64,000 nucleotides of DNA from Bolinopsis microptera (Eukaryota > Ctenophora > Tentaculata > Lobata > Bolinopsidae), in contig NC_087077.1 of assembly GCF_026151205.1 (NCBI RefSeq), positions 12,436,983-12,500,982 of the forward strand. The letters are read 5' to 3'. Of this stretch, positions 12,536 to 46,269 are shown piece by piece; within the stretch, counting starts at the first letter, position 1, and each line of letters opens with the position of its first letter. The position numbers and the translations under genes were made by a program. The notes under the pieces are model-generated. The model was not told the origin of the DNA. It saw only the letters and a program-made list of their open reading frames with translations, and searched no databases.

Positions 12536-12744
12536 CCATCTGGTCTTACAGTGTCTAAGTACTGAATTTTATTAAGTTTTTTGATCATGGTTGCTACCAG
12601 AGTCAATTTTATCATCTATAATGTCCTAGTAACAGCGATACATACAGATTATTGTACTCCTGTATACGTAACTTTAACAGTAATCGGAAAATTATGGACT
12701 GATCAGTGAACTGAGTTAAACGGAAAAATGATTTTAAAAGATTT

Positions 12745-12831
12745 TAAATTTTATCAATTTTATCAATTTTCTCAATCTCAATTTCGGAAAAATCATGTTT
12801 CAGAATTGAGATTGAGCTTCCTACCCCCCAA
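12745..12831. repeat. Hairpin repeat, second copy
   Basis: TCAATCTCAATT and AATTGAGATTGA form a 12-bp inverted pair around TCGGAAAAATCATGTTTCAG. A related arrangement with the same core is at 8590-8690. Confidence 0.6.
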
Positions 12832-12884
12832 TTGATTAAAGTTTACGAGACCTTTAGAAAATGAGTTATATAACTTGCAACTTA

Positions 12885-12926
12885 AACTAAGATAAATTGA
12901 GTATTTATACTCAATTTATCTTAGTT
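12885..12926. other. Perfect 20-bp inverted repeat with 2-nt loop
   Basis: Arms at 12,885-12,904 and 12,907-12,926 (AACTAAGATAAATTGAGTAT and its complement) are separated by TT. This is a near-perfect cruciform former. I see no gene beside it. Confidence 0.85.
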
Positions 12927-12929
12927 GCA

Positions 12930-13684
12930 TGAGTAATATATATATACTCTCATTTTTTTAGAGCAAACGTAATTTAAATGGCTAAACACAATTCAATAAA
13001 ATTTGGCTCGATCCGATTATCCAAACTATCAAATAAATGCGAAAATGAACCTTCTTTTGAAAACAATGAACACAAATATGTTTCGATTTGACAAATTTCT
13101 CGAACCAGTGGTGGTAGTAAGTCATACCAGAACCAATTATTTCAATTGGGCACTCAGTGACTGAGCTATTAATGCCAACGTTTGCACACTGACTTTTGGC
13201 CCACCCTGTATATTTATAATATACGGCTGGAAAAAATGTAACTGGATATCTGCCACAATGCTGCTATTATTAAGGTTAAAGTAACATTTAGCACATAAAG
13301 AAGTCTGGTTTGCTAGGTTTTAATTGGTCGTATAATAACAAATAAAAATGAGTTAAGACTACAAAAACGGTCGATAGAACCTAATTATAATACCTGTATC
13401 GAGAACTCGACTTCAATGCACTGATAGCGTTGGTACTAACATTCTATCAAATTATGTCATATCTTGAGACTTGATAGCTGCCTGAAACAGTTTTGAGTCA
13501 ACATTATCGTGATATTCTAGAAATTGAAACCAATTCTCAACTTTAAAAAAGCAGGTTTCAATAAATGCCATAGAATTAAATTCTACCTTTTTAAATTTTA
13601 AGAATTTGTTGATTTATTAAAATTCTGTCTCAATTAATATATAAGGGTACATGCAATGTATTTCGACACGCACTGTAGACTCAC
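12930..13684. other. AT-rich flank, nothing seen
   Basis: No coding or repeat signal that I can support. This is the left flank of the candidate giant element. Confidence 0.4.
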
Positions 13685-14090
13685 TTAGGCTCATGGTAGT
13701 CGGGTGGCGCGCACGAGCGATAAGACTTATGGCTCGGTCGACCGAGCGATAAGTAGCTCCTTATCGCTCGTGCGCGTCGTCACTTCAAGCACAGTTGCGC
13801 GTCGTATCGTACTCGATGCTTGCCAAAGAGCTTTAATACTTTGGTTTTGGCGTGTTACATCTGAACAGAAGTACTTGAGACCAGAATTGCCGGATTTTTG
13901 CCGGATAATCGCGCTGCAAATTTCCCAAACTTTTCCAAAATATCACTTGAAATCATGGCCAACTGTCCGCAAAACTCGGCAAATATTAACAGGACAATAC
14001 CAACTTCCACATATACCACTGTGAAGTAATATAGACTAGGTAATACCTGAAACACAAGGATAAGTTTTGTTATTTGGCGCTGATTTTTTT
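13685..14090. repeat. Left terminal inverted repeat tip
   Basis: The first 190 bp are nested palindromes: a 17-bp inverted pair CGCGCACGAGCGATAAG (about 13,708-13,724) and CTTATCGCTCGTGCGCG (13,760-13,776) enclosing the perfect palindrome CTCGGTCGACCGAG (13,733-13,746). GAGCGATAAG-type words recur four times. The segment to about 13,866 matches 60,352-60,533 inverted. Such clustered motifs near an element end are typical of transposase-binding sites; the binding role is inferred. Confidence 0.75.
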
Positions 14091-16850
14091 GCCGGATTCT
14101 TGAATAACGGAAAATCGTATTGATAAATGTTCTTTAAACTCTTCAAATAGTTAGAGCACTATAATACGGTCAATTTCAGGGAGTATAAAAAAATTTCTTC
14201 GTCTGTGAGTGGAGATACAAGGTCAAACACAAGAAAATATCTTCATTTGGCCAGAATTTTTGCCGGATTCTTGAATAACGGAAAATTGTATTGATAAATG
14301 TTCTTTAAACTCTTCAAATAGTTAGAACACTATAATACGGTCAATTTCAGGGAATATAAAAAAATTTTTTCGTCTGTGAGTGGAGATACAAGGTCAAACA
14401 CAAGAAAATATCTTCATTTGGCCAGAATTTTTGCCGGATTCTTGAATAACGGAAAATTGTATTGATAAATGTTCTTTAAACTCTTCAAATAGTTAGAGCA
14501 CTATAATACGGTCAATTTCAGGGAGTATAAAAAAATTTCTTCGTCTGTGAGTGGAGATACAAGGTCAAACACAAGAAAATATCTTCATTTGGCCAGAATT
14601 TTTGCCGGATTCTTGAATAACGGAAAATTGTATTGATAAATGTTCTTTAAACTCTTCAAATAGTTAGAGCACTATAATACGGTCAATTTCAGGGAGTATA
14701 AAAAAATTTCTTCGTCTGTGAGTGGAGATACAAGGTCAAACACAAGAAAATATCTTCATTTGGCCAGAATTTTTGCCGGATTCTTGAATAACGGAAAATT
14801 GTATTGATAAATGTTCTTTAAACTCTTCAAATAGTTAGAGCACTATAATACGGTCAATTTCAGGGAGTATAAAAAAATTTCTTCGTCTGTGAGTGGAGAT
14901 ACAAGGTCAAACACAAGAAAATATCTTCATTTGGCCAGAATTTTTGCCGGATTCTTGAATAACGGAAAATTGTATTGATAAATGTTCTTTAAACTCTTCA
15001 AATAGTTAGAGCACTATAATACGGTCAATTTCAGGGAGTATAAAAAAATTTCTTCGTCTGTGAGTGGAGATACAAGGTCAAACACAAGAAAATATCTTCA
15101 TTTGGCCAGAATTTTTGCCGGATTCTTGAATAACGGAAAATCGTATTGATAAATGTTCTTTAAACTCTTCAAATAGTTAGAACACTATAATACGGTCAAT
15201 TTCAGGGAGTATAAAAAAATTTCTTCGTCTGTGAGTGGAGATACAAGGTCAAACACAAGAAAATATCTTCATTTGGCCAGAATTTTTGCCGGATTCTTGA
15301 ATAACGGAAAATTGTATTGATAAATGTTCTTTAAACTCTTCAAATAGTTAGAGCACTATAATACGGTCAATTTCAGGGAGTATAAAAAAATTTCTTCGTC
15401 TGTGAGTGGAGATACAAGGTCAAACACAAGAAAATATCTTCATTTGGCCAGAATTTTTGCCGGATTCTTGAATAACGGAAAATTGTATTGATAAATGTTC
15501 TTTAAACTCTTCAAATAGTTAGAGCACTATAATACGGTCAATTTCAGGGAGTATAAAAAAATTTCTTCGTCTGTGAGTGGAGATACAAGGTCAAACACAA
15601 GAAAATATCTTCATTTGGCCAGAATTTTTGCCGGATTCTTGAATAACGGAAAATTGTATTGATAAATGTTCTTTAAACTCTTCAAATAGTTAGAACACTA
15701 TGATACGGTCAATTTCAGGGAGTATAAAAAAATTTCTTCGTCTGTGAGTGGAGATACAAGGTCAAACACAAGAAAATATCTTCATTTGGCCAGAATTTTT
15801 GCCGGATTCTTGAATAACGGAAAATTGTATTGATAAATGTTCTTTAAACTCTTCAAATAGTTAGAGCACTATAATACGGTCAATTTCAGGGAGTATAAAA
15901 AAATGTCTTCGTCTGTGAGTGGAGATACAAGGTCAAACACAAGAAAATATCTTCATTTGGCCAGAATTTTTGCCGGATTCTTGAATAACGGAAAATTGTA
16001 TTGATAAATGTTCTTTAAACTCTTCAAATAGTTAGAGCACTATAATACGGTCAAGTTCAGGGAGTATAAAAAAATTTCTTCGTCTGTGAGTGGAGATACA
16101 AGGTCAAACACAAGAAAATATCTTCATTTGGCCAGAATTTTTGCCGGATTCTTGAATAACGGAAAATTGTATTGATAAATGTTCTTTAAACTCTTCAAAT
16201 AGTTAGAGCACTATAATACGGTCAATTTCAGGGAGTATAAAAAAATTTCTTCGTCTGTGAGTGGAGATACAAGGTCAAACACAAGAAAATATCTTCATTT
16301 GGCCAGAATTTTTGCCGGATTCTTGAATAACGGAAAATTGTATTGATAAATGTTCTTTAAACTCTTCAAATAGTTAGAGCACTATAATACGGTCAATTTC
16401 AGGGAGTATAAAAAAATTTCTTCGTCTGTGAGTGGAGATACAAGGTCAAACACAAGAAAATATCTTCATTTGGCCAGAATTTTTGCCGGATTCTTGAATA
16501 ACGGAAAATTGTATTGATAAATGTTCTTTAAACTCTTCAAATAGTTAGAGCACTATAATACGGTCAATTTCAGGGAGTATAAAAAAATTTCTTCGTCTGT
16601 GAGTGGAGATACAAGGTCAAACACAAGAAAATATCTTCATTTGGCCAGAATTTTTGCCGGATTCTTGAATAACGGAAAATCGTATTGATAAATGTTCTTT
16701 AAACTCTTCAAATAGTTAGAGCACTATAATACGGTCAATTTCAGGGAGTATAAAAAAATTTCTTCGTCTGTGAGTGGAGATACAAGGTCAAACACAAGAA
16801 AATATCTTCATTTGGCCAGAATTTTTGCTGGATTCTTGAATAACGGAGCT
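14091..16850 (+). repeat. 171-bp satellite array, left
   Basis: Sixteen periods of exactly 171 bp, measured from GCCGGATTCTTGAATAACGG at 14,091 to its variant at 16,827. Monomers differ at only a few positions (for example GAGCAC/GAACAC and AAATTG/AAATCG), so the array is recently amplified or homogenised. The inverted counterpart is at 47,695-49,590. Confidence 0.95.
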
Positions 16851-17580
16851 GGAGCTAATTTATTTGAAGCACTATGTGCATGAGAGACCACGTTATAGTC
16901 ACGTGCTCCTCCATCTGCATCTACACTGGCACATGCATATGTCGTGTGACACTACGCACTGCCACGTAATAGTCTGTAATTGGCCAGCGTTTCTGACACG
17001 TGACCTCCCTTTAACCAGTTCACTGCCAGAATCCGTTTAGCAGGACAAATAATTCACTGTCAAACTCTTAACAAAGACTCGGTCTGCTTACAGATTCGCA
17101 GTGTTCGAACTTACTGTCACAATTTGCACCGAAGTAAGTAAGTCCGAACGGTTTTTTGTCTTTATTCAGAGTGAATTCAATGTTTTTTGAATCTTGGAAA
17201 CATTTTCATGTTCATGTTGATGTGAAGTTGTAAAACGTTTATTTTGCCAATTGGTTAAATGTGTAATCGTCTAACTTCTTTTAAATCTAGTTTAATCCAA
17301 ATAGTAATCTGTGAAGTTACTGATCACAGAAAATTATCATTGTAGGTCTACGTTGGTTCCGGTTTTTCCGACTTCGACAGTATAGTGGGGTGTACGATAC
17401 CAAGCCCTCTGCGGATGGATCCTGCTGAGTTATTAGATGATCCTAAACTTCCATCTTGATTAGACACTGGAAGATAATGTTACATAGTATGTTCATCCCC
17501 ACGACCGAGCTACGATCGGTTCAGAAAGTCCTACTTTACATCATCTCTCTATTACCATGTTAGACTTATTAAATTTACAC
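16851..17580. other. Unassigned sequence inside left end
   Basis: No supportable gene. It has no counterpart beside the right satellite array, so the terminal inverted repeat ends at the array. Confidence 0.4.
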
Positions 17581-18175
17581 AGTAGGTTCCTGCTTCAGCA
17601 CTAAAATTTGAAAACTTAGTTTTAAATTAGTTTAAATTTTTAAGTCTCTATTCTATATAAGTGTGTCTCCAGGCTCTATCTCAGCGACTGTACAGTAGAC
17701 ATTCCCACTTTTCGGCCAGAAAAGTCGTCTCATCACCGTATCAACAGCTTCCAACTGTAGAAGAAAATGTGAGCATTATCAAGTAGGTATCATTGCCATG
17801 TTACAAACTTATTAGATTTATACAGTACACGGTTCAGCAATTTAATTTTGTGGTTTGAAAATTTAGTTTTAAAAGTTTAAAGTCTCTATTCTATATAGGG
17901 AGTTTAAACTTTTGTACTTACATAATGGTTTCGTTACAGGAGCTACAGAAGTTACAAGGAGGGAGAATAATCCTCACGACTCGGACTAGGTTACGACTGG
18001 TTCAGAAAGTCCTAAGTGTATCTCCAGGCTTTATCTCAGCGACTACACAGTAGACATTCCCACTCTTCAGCCAGAAAAGTCGTCTCATCACCGACCACCG
18101 TATCAACAGCTTCCAACTGTAGAAGAAAATGTGAGCATTATCAAGTAGGTATCACTGCCATGTTACAAACTTAAT
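17581..18175 (+). repeat. Two copies of a 280-350 bp exon-like repeat
   Basis: Related units occupy 17,581-17,815 (with an internal deletion) and 17,819-18,170; a third copy is at 20,333-20,675. Each contains TTTCGTTACAG followed by an open stretch starting ELQKLQGGRIIL and the words TCAGCGACTACACAG and CAACTGTAGAAGAAAATGTG. In copy 2 the frame stops at TAG after ATTQ; in copy 3 it continues. It may be a spliced exon or just a repeat, and I cannot name a product. Confidence 0.6.
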
Positions 18176-18246
18176 ACCTTATCGGTTAAAAGTTTTCCGG
18201 TTATAACTTTTCTTCAAACATCTCCAGAGGAAACAGTTATAACTAG

Positions 18247-19565
18247 TAATACTTTTAACCGGTAACATATAAAACCGGAAAACTTTTGACCGCCCAACGA
18301 AGTTGCATGTATTTGGTAATGATATATGCACTATAGCGTAGTGTGGTGCAGTGCTGAGTGCAGTGCAGTGCTGAGTGCAGTGCTGAGTGCAGTGCTGAGT
18401 GCAGTGCTGAGTGCAGTGCTGAGTGCAGTGCAGTGCAGTGCTGAGTGCAGTGCAGTGCAGTGCTGAGTGCAGTGCAGTACTGAGTGCAGTGCTGAGTGCA
18501 GTGCTGAGTGCAGTGCAGTGCTGAGTGCAGTGCAGTACTGCACTGAGTGCAGTGCTGAGTGCAGTGCAGTGCAGTGCAGTGCAGTGCTGAGCGCAGTGCA
18601 GTGCAGTGCTGAGCGCAGTGCAGTGCAGTGCAGTGCTGAGCGCAGTGCAGTGCTGAGTGCAGTGCAGTGCAGTGCTGAGCGCAGTGCAGTGCTGAGTGCA
18701 GTGCAGTGCAGTGCTGAGTGCAGTGCTGAGTGCAGTGCAGTGCTGAGTGCAGTGCAGTGCTGAGTGCAGTACAGTGCTGAGTGCAGTGCAGTGCTGAGTG
18801 CAGTGCAGTGCTGAGTGCAGTGCAGTGCAGTGCAGTGCAGTGCTGAGCGCAGTGCAGTGCTGAGCGCAGTGCAGTGCAGTGCAGTGCTGAGCGCAGTGCA
18901 GTGCTGAGTGCAGTGCTGAGCGCAGTGCTGAGTGCAGTGCAGTGCTGAGTGCAGTGCAGTGCTGAGTGCAGTGCAGTGCTGAGTGCAGTGCAGTGCTGAG
19001 TGCAGTGCTGAGTGCAGTGCTGAGTGCAGTGCAGTACAGTGCAGTAATGAGTGAGTGCAGTGCTGAGTGCAGTGCTGAGTGCAGTGCAGTGCTGAGTGCA
19101 GTGCAGTGCTGAGTGCAGTGCAGTGCTGAGTGCAGTGCAGTGCTGAGTGCAGTGCTGAGTGCAGTGCTGAGTGCAGTGCTGAGTGCAGTGCAGTGCTGAG
19201 TGCAGCGCAGTGCTGAGTGCAGTGCAGTGCTGAGTGCAGTGCTGAGTGCAGTGCAGTGCAGTGCTGAGTGCAGTGCTGAGTGCAGTGCAGTGCAGTGCTG
19301 AGTGCAGTGCTGAGTGCAGTGCAGTGCAGTGCAGTGCAGTGCAGTGCAGTGCTGAGTGCAGTGCTGAGTGCAGTGCAGTGCAGTGCAGTGCAGTGCAGTG
19401 CAGTGCTGAGTGCAGTGCTGAGTGCAGTGCAGTGCAGTGCAGTGCAGTGCAGTGCTGAGTGCAGTGCAGTGCAGTGCAGTGCAGTGCAGTGCAGTGCAGT
19501 GCAGTGCAGTGCAGTGCAGTGCAGTGCAGTGCAGTGCAGTGCAGTGCAGTGCAGTTCAGTGCAGC
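18247..19565. repeat. GCAGT/GCTGAGT satellite, first block, with duplicated leader
   Basis: A leader of about 100 bp with CCGGTAACATATAAAACCGG and GCCCAACGAAGTTGCATGTA precedes about 1.2 kb of mixed 5-bp GCAGT and 7-bp GCTGAGT units. The leader recurs at 19,685-19,800 in front of a second block, so leader plus array was duplicated in tandem. The cysteine/histidine/alanine-rich frames on both strands are repeat artefacts. Confidence 0.9.
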
Positions 19566-19684
19566 ACTGTAGCAAAGCATAGCATAGCAGGATATAATAT
19601 GAGATATACTATGAGAAATTCTGGGAGCTAAGCTCGTTATCAAACTTAGTGAATGTCTGTCTCCCAGTCATGACTCACCAATAC

Positions 19685-20340
19685 TTTTAACCGGTAACAT
19701 ATAAAACCGGAAAACTTTTAACCGGAAAACTTTTGACCGCCCAACGAAGTTGCATGTATTTGGTAATGATATATGCACTATAGCGTAGTGTGGTGTAGTG
19801 CAGTGCAGTGCAGTGCAGTGCAGTGCAGTGCAGTGCTGAGTGCAGTGCAGTGCTGAGTGCAGTGCTGAGTGCAGTGCTGAGTGCAGTGCAGTGCAGTGCT
19901 GAGTGCAGTGCTGAGTGCAGTGCTGAGTGCAGTGCTGAGTGCAGTGCTGAGTGCAGTGCTGAGTGCAGTGCTGAGTGCAGTGCAGTGCAGTGCTGAGTGC
20001 AGTGCTGAGTGCAGTGCTGAGTGCAGTGCTGAGTGCAGTGCTGAGTGCAGTGCTGAGTGCAGTGCTGAGTGCAGTGCAGTGCAGTGCAGTACTGAGTGCA
20101 GTGATGAGTGCAGTGCAGTGCTGAGTGCAGTGCAGTGCTGAGTGCAGTGCAGTGCTGAGTGCAGTGCAGTGCTGAGTGCAGTGCAGTGCTGAGTGCAGTG
20201 CAGTGCTGAGTGCAGTGCAGTGCAGTGCTGTGCTGAGTGCAGTGCAGTGCTGAGTACAGTGCAGTGCAGTGCTGAGTGCAGTGCAGTGCTGGGTGCAGTG
20301 CAGTGCAGTGTGCAGTACAGTGCTGAGTGCAGTGCAGTAC
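19685..20340. repeat. GCAGT/GCTGAGT satellite, second block
   Basis: Same leader and same unit types as the block at 18,247. It is followed directly by the third exon-like repeat copy. Confidence 0.9.
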
Positions 20341-20685
20341 ACGGTTCAGCAATTTATTTTTGTGGTTTGAAAATTTAGTTTTAAAAGTTTAATGTCTCTA
20401 TTCTATATATTCTATATAGGGAGTTTAAACTTTTGTACTTACATAATGGTTTCGTTACAGGAGCTACAGAAGTTACAAGGAGGGAGAATAATCCTCGCGA
20501 CTCGGACTAGGTTACGACTGGTCCAGAAAGTCCTAAGTGTATCTCCAGGCTCTATCTCAGCGACTACACAGTTGACATTCCCACTCTTCAGCCAGAAAAG
20601 TCGTCTCATCACCGTCTCAACCGCTTCCAACTGTAGAAGAAAATGTGAGCATTACAGTATCAAGTGGGTATCATATAGATTATAG
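20333..20685 (+). repeat. Third copy of the exon-like repeat
   Basis: It matches 17,819-18,170, including the ACACGGTTCAGCAATTT start. In this copy the frame after TTTCGTTACAG stays open through KSRLITVSTASNCRRK to a GTATC at the end. No known domain is visible and coding status is open. Confidence 0.55.
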
Positions 20686-20689
20686 ACTT

Positions 20690-21720
20690 ACATAGTGTAA
20701 CGATGATTGACAATACCAATAATTTTGAAACAGGACTACACGGCAGTAAGATAAATATTTTACGTAAATTAGTATGAATTACAGGTTTTGATAATTAGCC
20801 CTGGCCTAGCATAGATTGAAATATTGGGATATTTCATAGTACAAACGGTACAAATGATACAATCACGAACAAAATATTAAGAATTATTATAGACCATTTT
20901 GCAGACAGCGAAGTATATACTCATTTTAAGTACTCAGCTCAATAGTCAATTATATATCGACATGATGCAGATGAGTGATGAGTCTGGCTCAATGAATGAA
21001 ATGATGTGAAGTAGCGAAGTGAGATGTGATCAAGGCACTGTGTGGTTGAATCGCTTTCATAATTTTTCTTCCTCGTGGCTCATGCTAAAATAAGTACTTC
21101 TGTGAACGATATATAACTTCCAAACAGTTCACTGTACAACCAAATCTAATTTGAGAAACTTCATACAAATATTTTGCAATCGTGCAAAAAATGAGTAAAT
21201 CATGGTAATGGTCATTTTTTATTTGAAAACCCAAAATAGTCAATGTAACAGATCAATAAAATAATATACAGTTTGCCACTAATTTGTAATTGGATATGGT
21301 TAAACCAGCCACATACTGCCATTAATCCATTATCATAGTGTACGGTCTTTATTTTACAACATCTATATCTTTTATGTAGTCATGCCACATAAAATTCACA
21401 ATATTAATAAATTAGTAGACCTACTGGGGCCCGGCCAGCAGACAATGTTTGTAAAGATGTTATATGTCCCATAATATGTCAAATATTCACGTGTAAACAT
21501 CAATTAAACCAATACCTGATATGAATAATACCAGAGGAATATAGTACAGCATTACTTACTCATAGAAAATCTACAGAAATTTATATTGATCCTCATTTAA
21601 AAAAAACAAACGTTAAAAAATGACAACTTAGGTAAGATCTCATATTCCAATAAATATTTAAATGAGTTTCATCAGACGTCCTATAAATCTGAAGATGTAT
21701 CAACATTACATCCATACTTA
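20690..21720. other. AT-rich spacer, nothing seen
   Basis: No supportable gene, RNA or repeat. Confidence 0.4.
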
Positions 21721-21721
21721 T

Positions 21722-23690
21722 ACATGTCACGTACTGGCTCTACATGCCACGTAATGGCTCTACATGCCACACGTACTAGCTCTACATGCCACGTACTGGC
21801 TCTACATGCCACGTACTGGCTCTACATGCCACGTACTGGCTCTACATGCCACGTACTGGCTCTACATGCCACACGTACTGGCTCTACATGCCACGTACTG
21901 GCTCTACATGCCACGTACTGGCTCTACATGCCACGTACTGGCTCTACATGCCACGTACTGGCTCTACATGCCACGTACTGGCTCTACATGCCACGTACTG
22001 GCTCTACATGCCAAAGGTACTGGCTCTACATGCCACGTACTGGCTCTACATGCCACACGTACTGGCTCTACATGCCACGTACTGGCTCTACATGCCACAC
22101 GTACTGGCTCTACATGCCACACGTACTGGCTCTACATGCCACGTACTGGCTCTACATGCCACGTACTGGCTCTACATGCCACGTACTGGCTCTACATGCC
22201 ACGTACTGGCTCTACATGCCACACGTACTGGCTCTACATGCCACGTACTGGCTCTACATGCTACATACTGGCTCTACTGCATGCCACGTACTGGCTCTAC
22301 ATGCCACGTACTGGATCTACATGCCACGTACTGGCTCTACATGCCACGTACTGGCTCTACATGCCACGTACTGGCTCTACATGCCACGTACTGGCTCTAC
22401 ATGCCACGTACTGGCTCTACATGCCACGTACTGGCTCTACATGCCACACGTACTGGCTCTACATGCCACACGTACTGGCTCTACATGCCACACGTACTGG
22501 CTCTACATGCCACACGTACTGGCTCTACATGCCACACGTACTGGCTCTACATGCCACACGTATTGGCTCTACATGCCACACGTACTGGCTCTACATGCCA
22601 CGTACTGGCTCTACATGCCACGTACTGGCTCTACATGCCACGTACTGGCTCTACATGCCACGTACTGGCTCTACATGCCACGTACTGGCTCTACATGCCA
22701 CGTACTGGCTCTACATTCCACGTACTGGCTCTACATGCCACGTACTGGCTCTACATGCCACGTACTGGCTCTACATGTCACACGTACTGGCTCTACATGC
22801 CACACGTACTGGCTCTACATGCCACACGTATTGGCTCTACATGCCACGTACTGGCTCTACATGCCACGTTCTGGCTCTACATTCCACGTACTGGCTCTAC
22901 ATGCCACGTACTGGCTCTACATGCCACGTACTGGCTCTACATGCCACGTACTGGCTCTACATGCCACGTACTGGCTCTACATGCCACGTACTGGCTCTAC
23001 ATGCCACGTACTGGCTCTACATGCCACGTACTGGCTCTACATGCCACGTACTGTCTCTACATACCACGTACTGCTTATACATGCCACGTACTGCTTCTAC
23101 ATGCCACGTACTGGCTCTACATGCCACGTACTGGCTCTAAATGCCACGTACTGGCTCTACATGCCACGTACTGGCTCTACATGCCACACGTACTGGCTCT
23201 ACATGCCACACGTACTGGCTCTACATGCCACACGTATTGGCTCTACATGCCACGTACTGGCTCTACATGCCACGTACTGGCTCTACATGCCACGTACTGG
23301 CTCTACATGCCACGTACTGGCTCTACATGCCACGTACTGGCTCTACATGCCACGTACTGGCTCTACATGCCACGTACTGGCTCTACATGCCACGTACTGG
23401 CTCTACATTCCACGTACTGGCTCTACATGCCACGTACTGGCTCTACATGCCACGTACTGGCTCTACATGCCACGTACTGGCTCTACATGCTACATACTGG
23501 CTCTACATATCACGTACTGGCTCTACATGCCACGTACTGGCTCTACATGCCACGTACTGGCTCTACATGCCACGTACTGGCTCTACATGCCACGTACTGG
23601 CTCTACATGCCACGTACTGTCTCTACATACCGCGTACTGCTTATACATGCCACGTACTGGCTCTACATGCCACGTACTGGCTCTACATTT
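21722..23690 (+). repeat. 20-bp minisatellite, about 97 copies
   Basis: Units of CTACATGCCACGTACTGGCT, with frequent 22-bp variants carrying CACACGTACTGG. Since 20 is not divisible by 3, all three forward frames stay open and each reads the same 20-residue repeat, which explains frames of up to 676 codons. There is no flanking gene structure, so this is not treated as coding. Confidence 0.92.
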
Positions 23691-24440
23691 TATCAGAGGG
23701 CAGGTTTAAAGAAAGGGGTTTGGTTCGTCCCAGCCCAACCGAGAACAAATACCTGGCATAAGTCCAATCCGAACCACATTTCCAACAATTGTGGTGCTGG
23801 GTCAGTTGGTTACTGAACGGGTTGGCCTGGACATAGTTCCGTCATTCTTAAAGGCCCTGCAGCCTGTGAAATATTTTCAAAATTTATTCGTATGACCACT
23901 GACCAGGAAAACAAGATTTAACATCGTGGAAGTTTTCAAAATCATTAATGAAGGCGTGGCAGGCCACAACCTCTGTTCCACCCCTAAGTATACTGGGGTG
24001 GTACCTAATTAATAATGGACGCTGAAAAGCATCCTGCAATGAGAAAAAGTTTCTCTACTTTACTTTTTGTGATACAGTATACGGGTGAAATGGCCGTGGT
24101 TTGTCACACCCTTATCAATTATTTTGGAAAATTTTCACTACGTTTTCTTGGTGATCACATTAATGAAGGGTTTATTGAAAAAACTTTTTTCAGGCTGTAG
24201 GGCCTTTAATTGCACCTAGCATGAAGCACTGTCAAAACACCAGTTACAGTATTGTTATACACCAAAAAAATTGTGACTGGGTGTAATTATCTTATAATGT
24301 TTAACAGCAATTCCGATTGTTCACGAATTAATCACATTGTCCAACAAGTTCTGTTTTCACAAGTTTTCAGTACACCAGGGGAGCGGGATAAGATCGAAGC
24401 AGGTGGGGGCGGGACTGCTTCACAATACATGGCCAGCACA
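23691..24440 (-). other. Putative 3' untranslated region of the main gene
   Basis: It lies downstream of the stop codon at 24,441 on the minus strand. A minus-strand AATAAA is at 24,171-24,176, about 265 nt past the stop, and is a plausible polyadenylation signal. No other coding signal is present. Confidence 0.4.
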
Positions 24441-46261
<21,821 letters not shown>

Positions 46262-46269
46262 CTACAGTA

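Noticed and set aside
14091-16850. CRISPR-like regular array
   Set aside because: The whole 171-bp monomer repeats without unique spacers, and the context is animal satellite DNA.
18255-19643. 462-codon Cys/His/Ala-rich minus frame
   Set aside because: An artefact of GCAGT/GCTGAGT units; all frames look alike.
21724-23816. Forward frames of 661 and 676 codons
   Set aside because: They are read-through of a 20-bp minisatellite in equivalent frames, with no start context, introns or domain.
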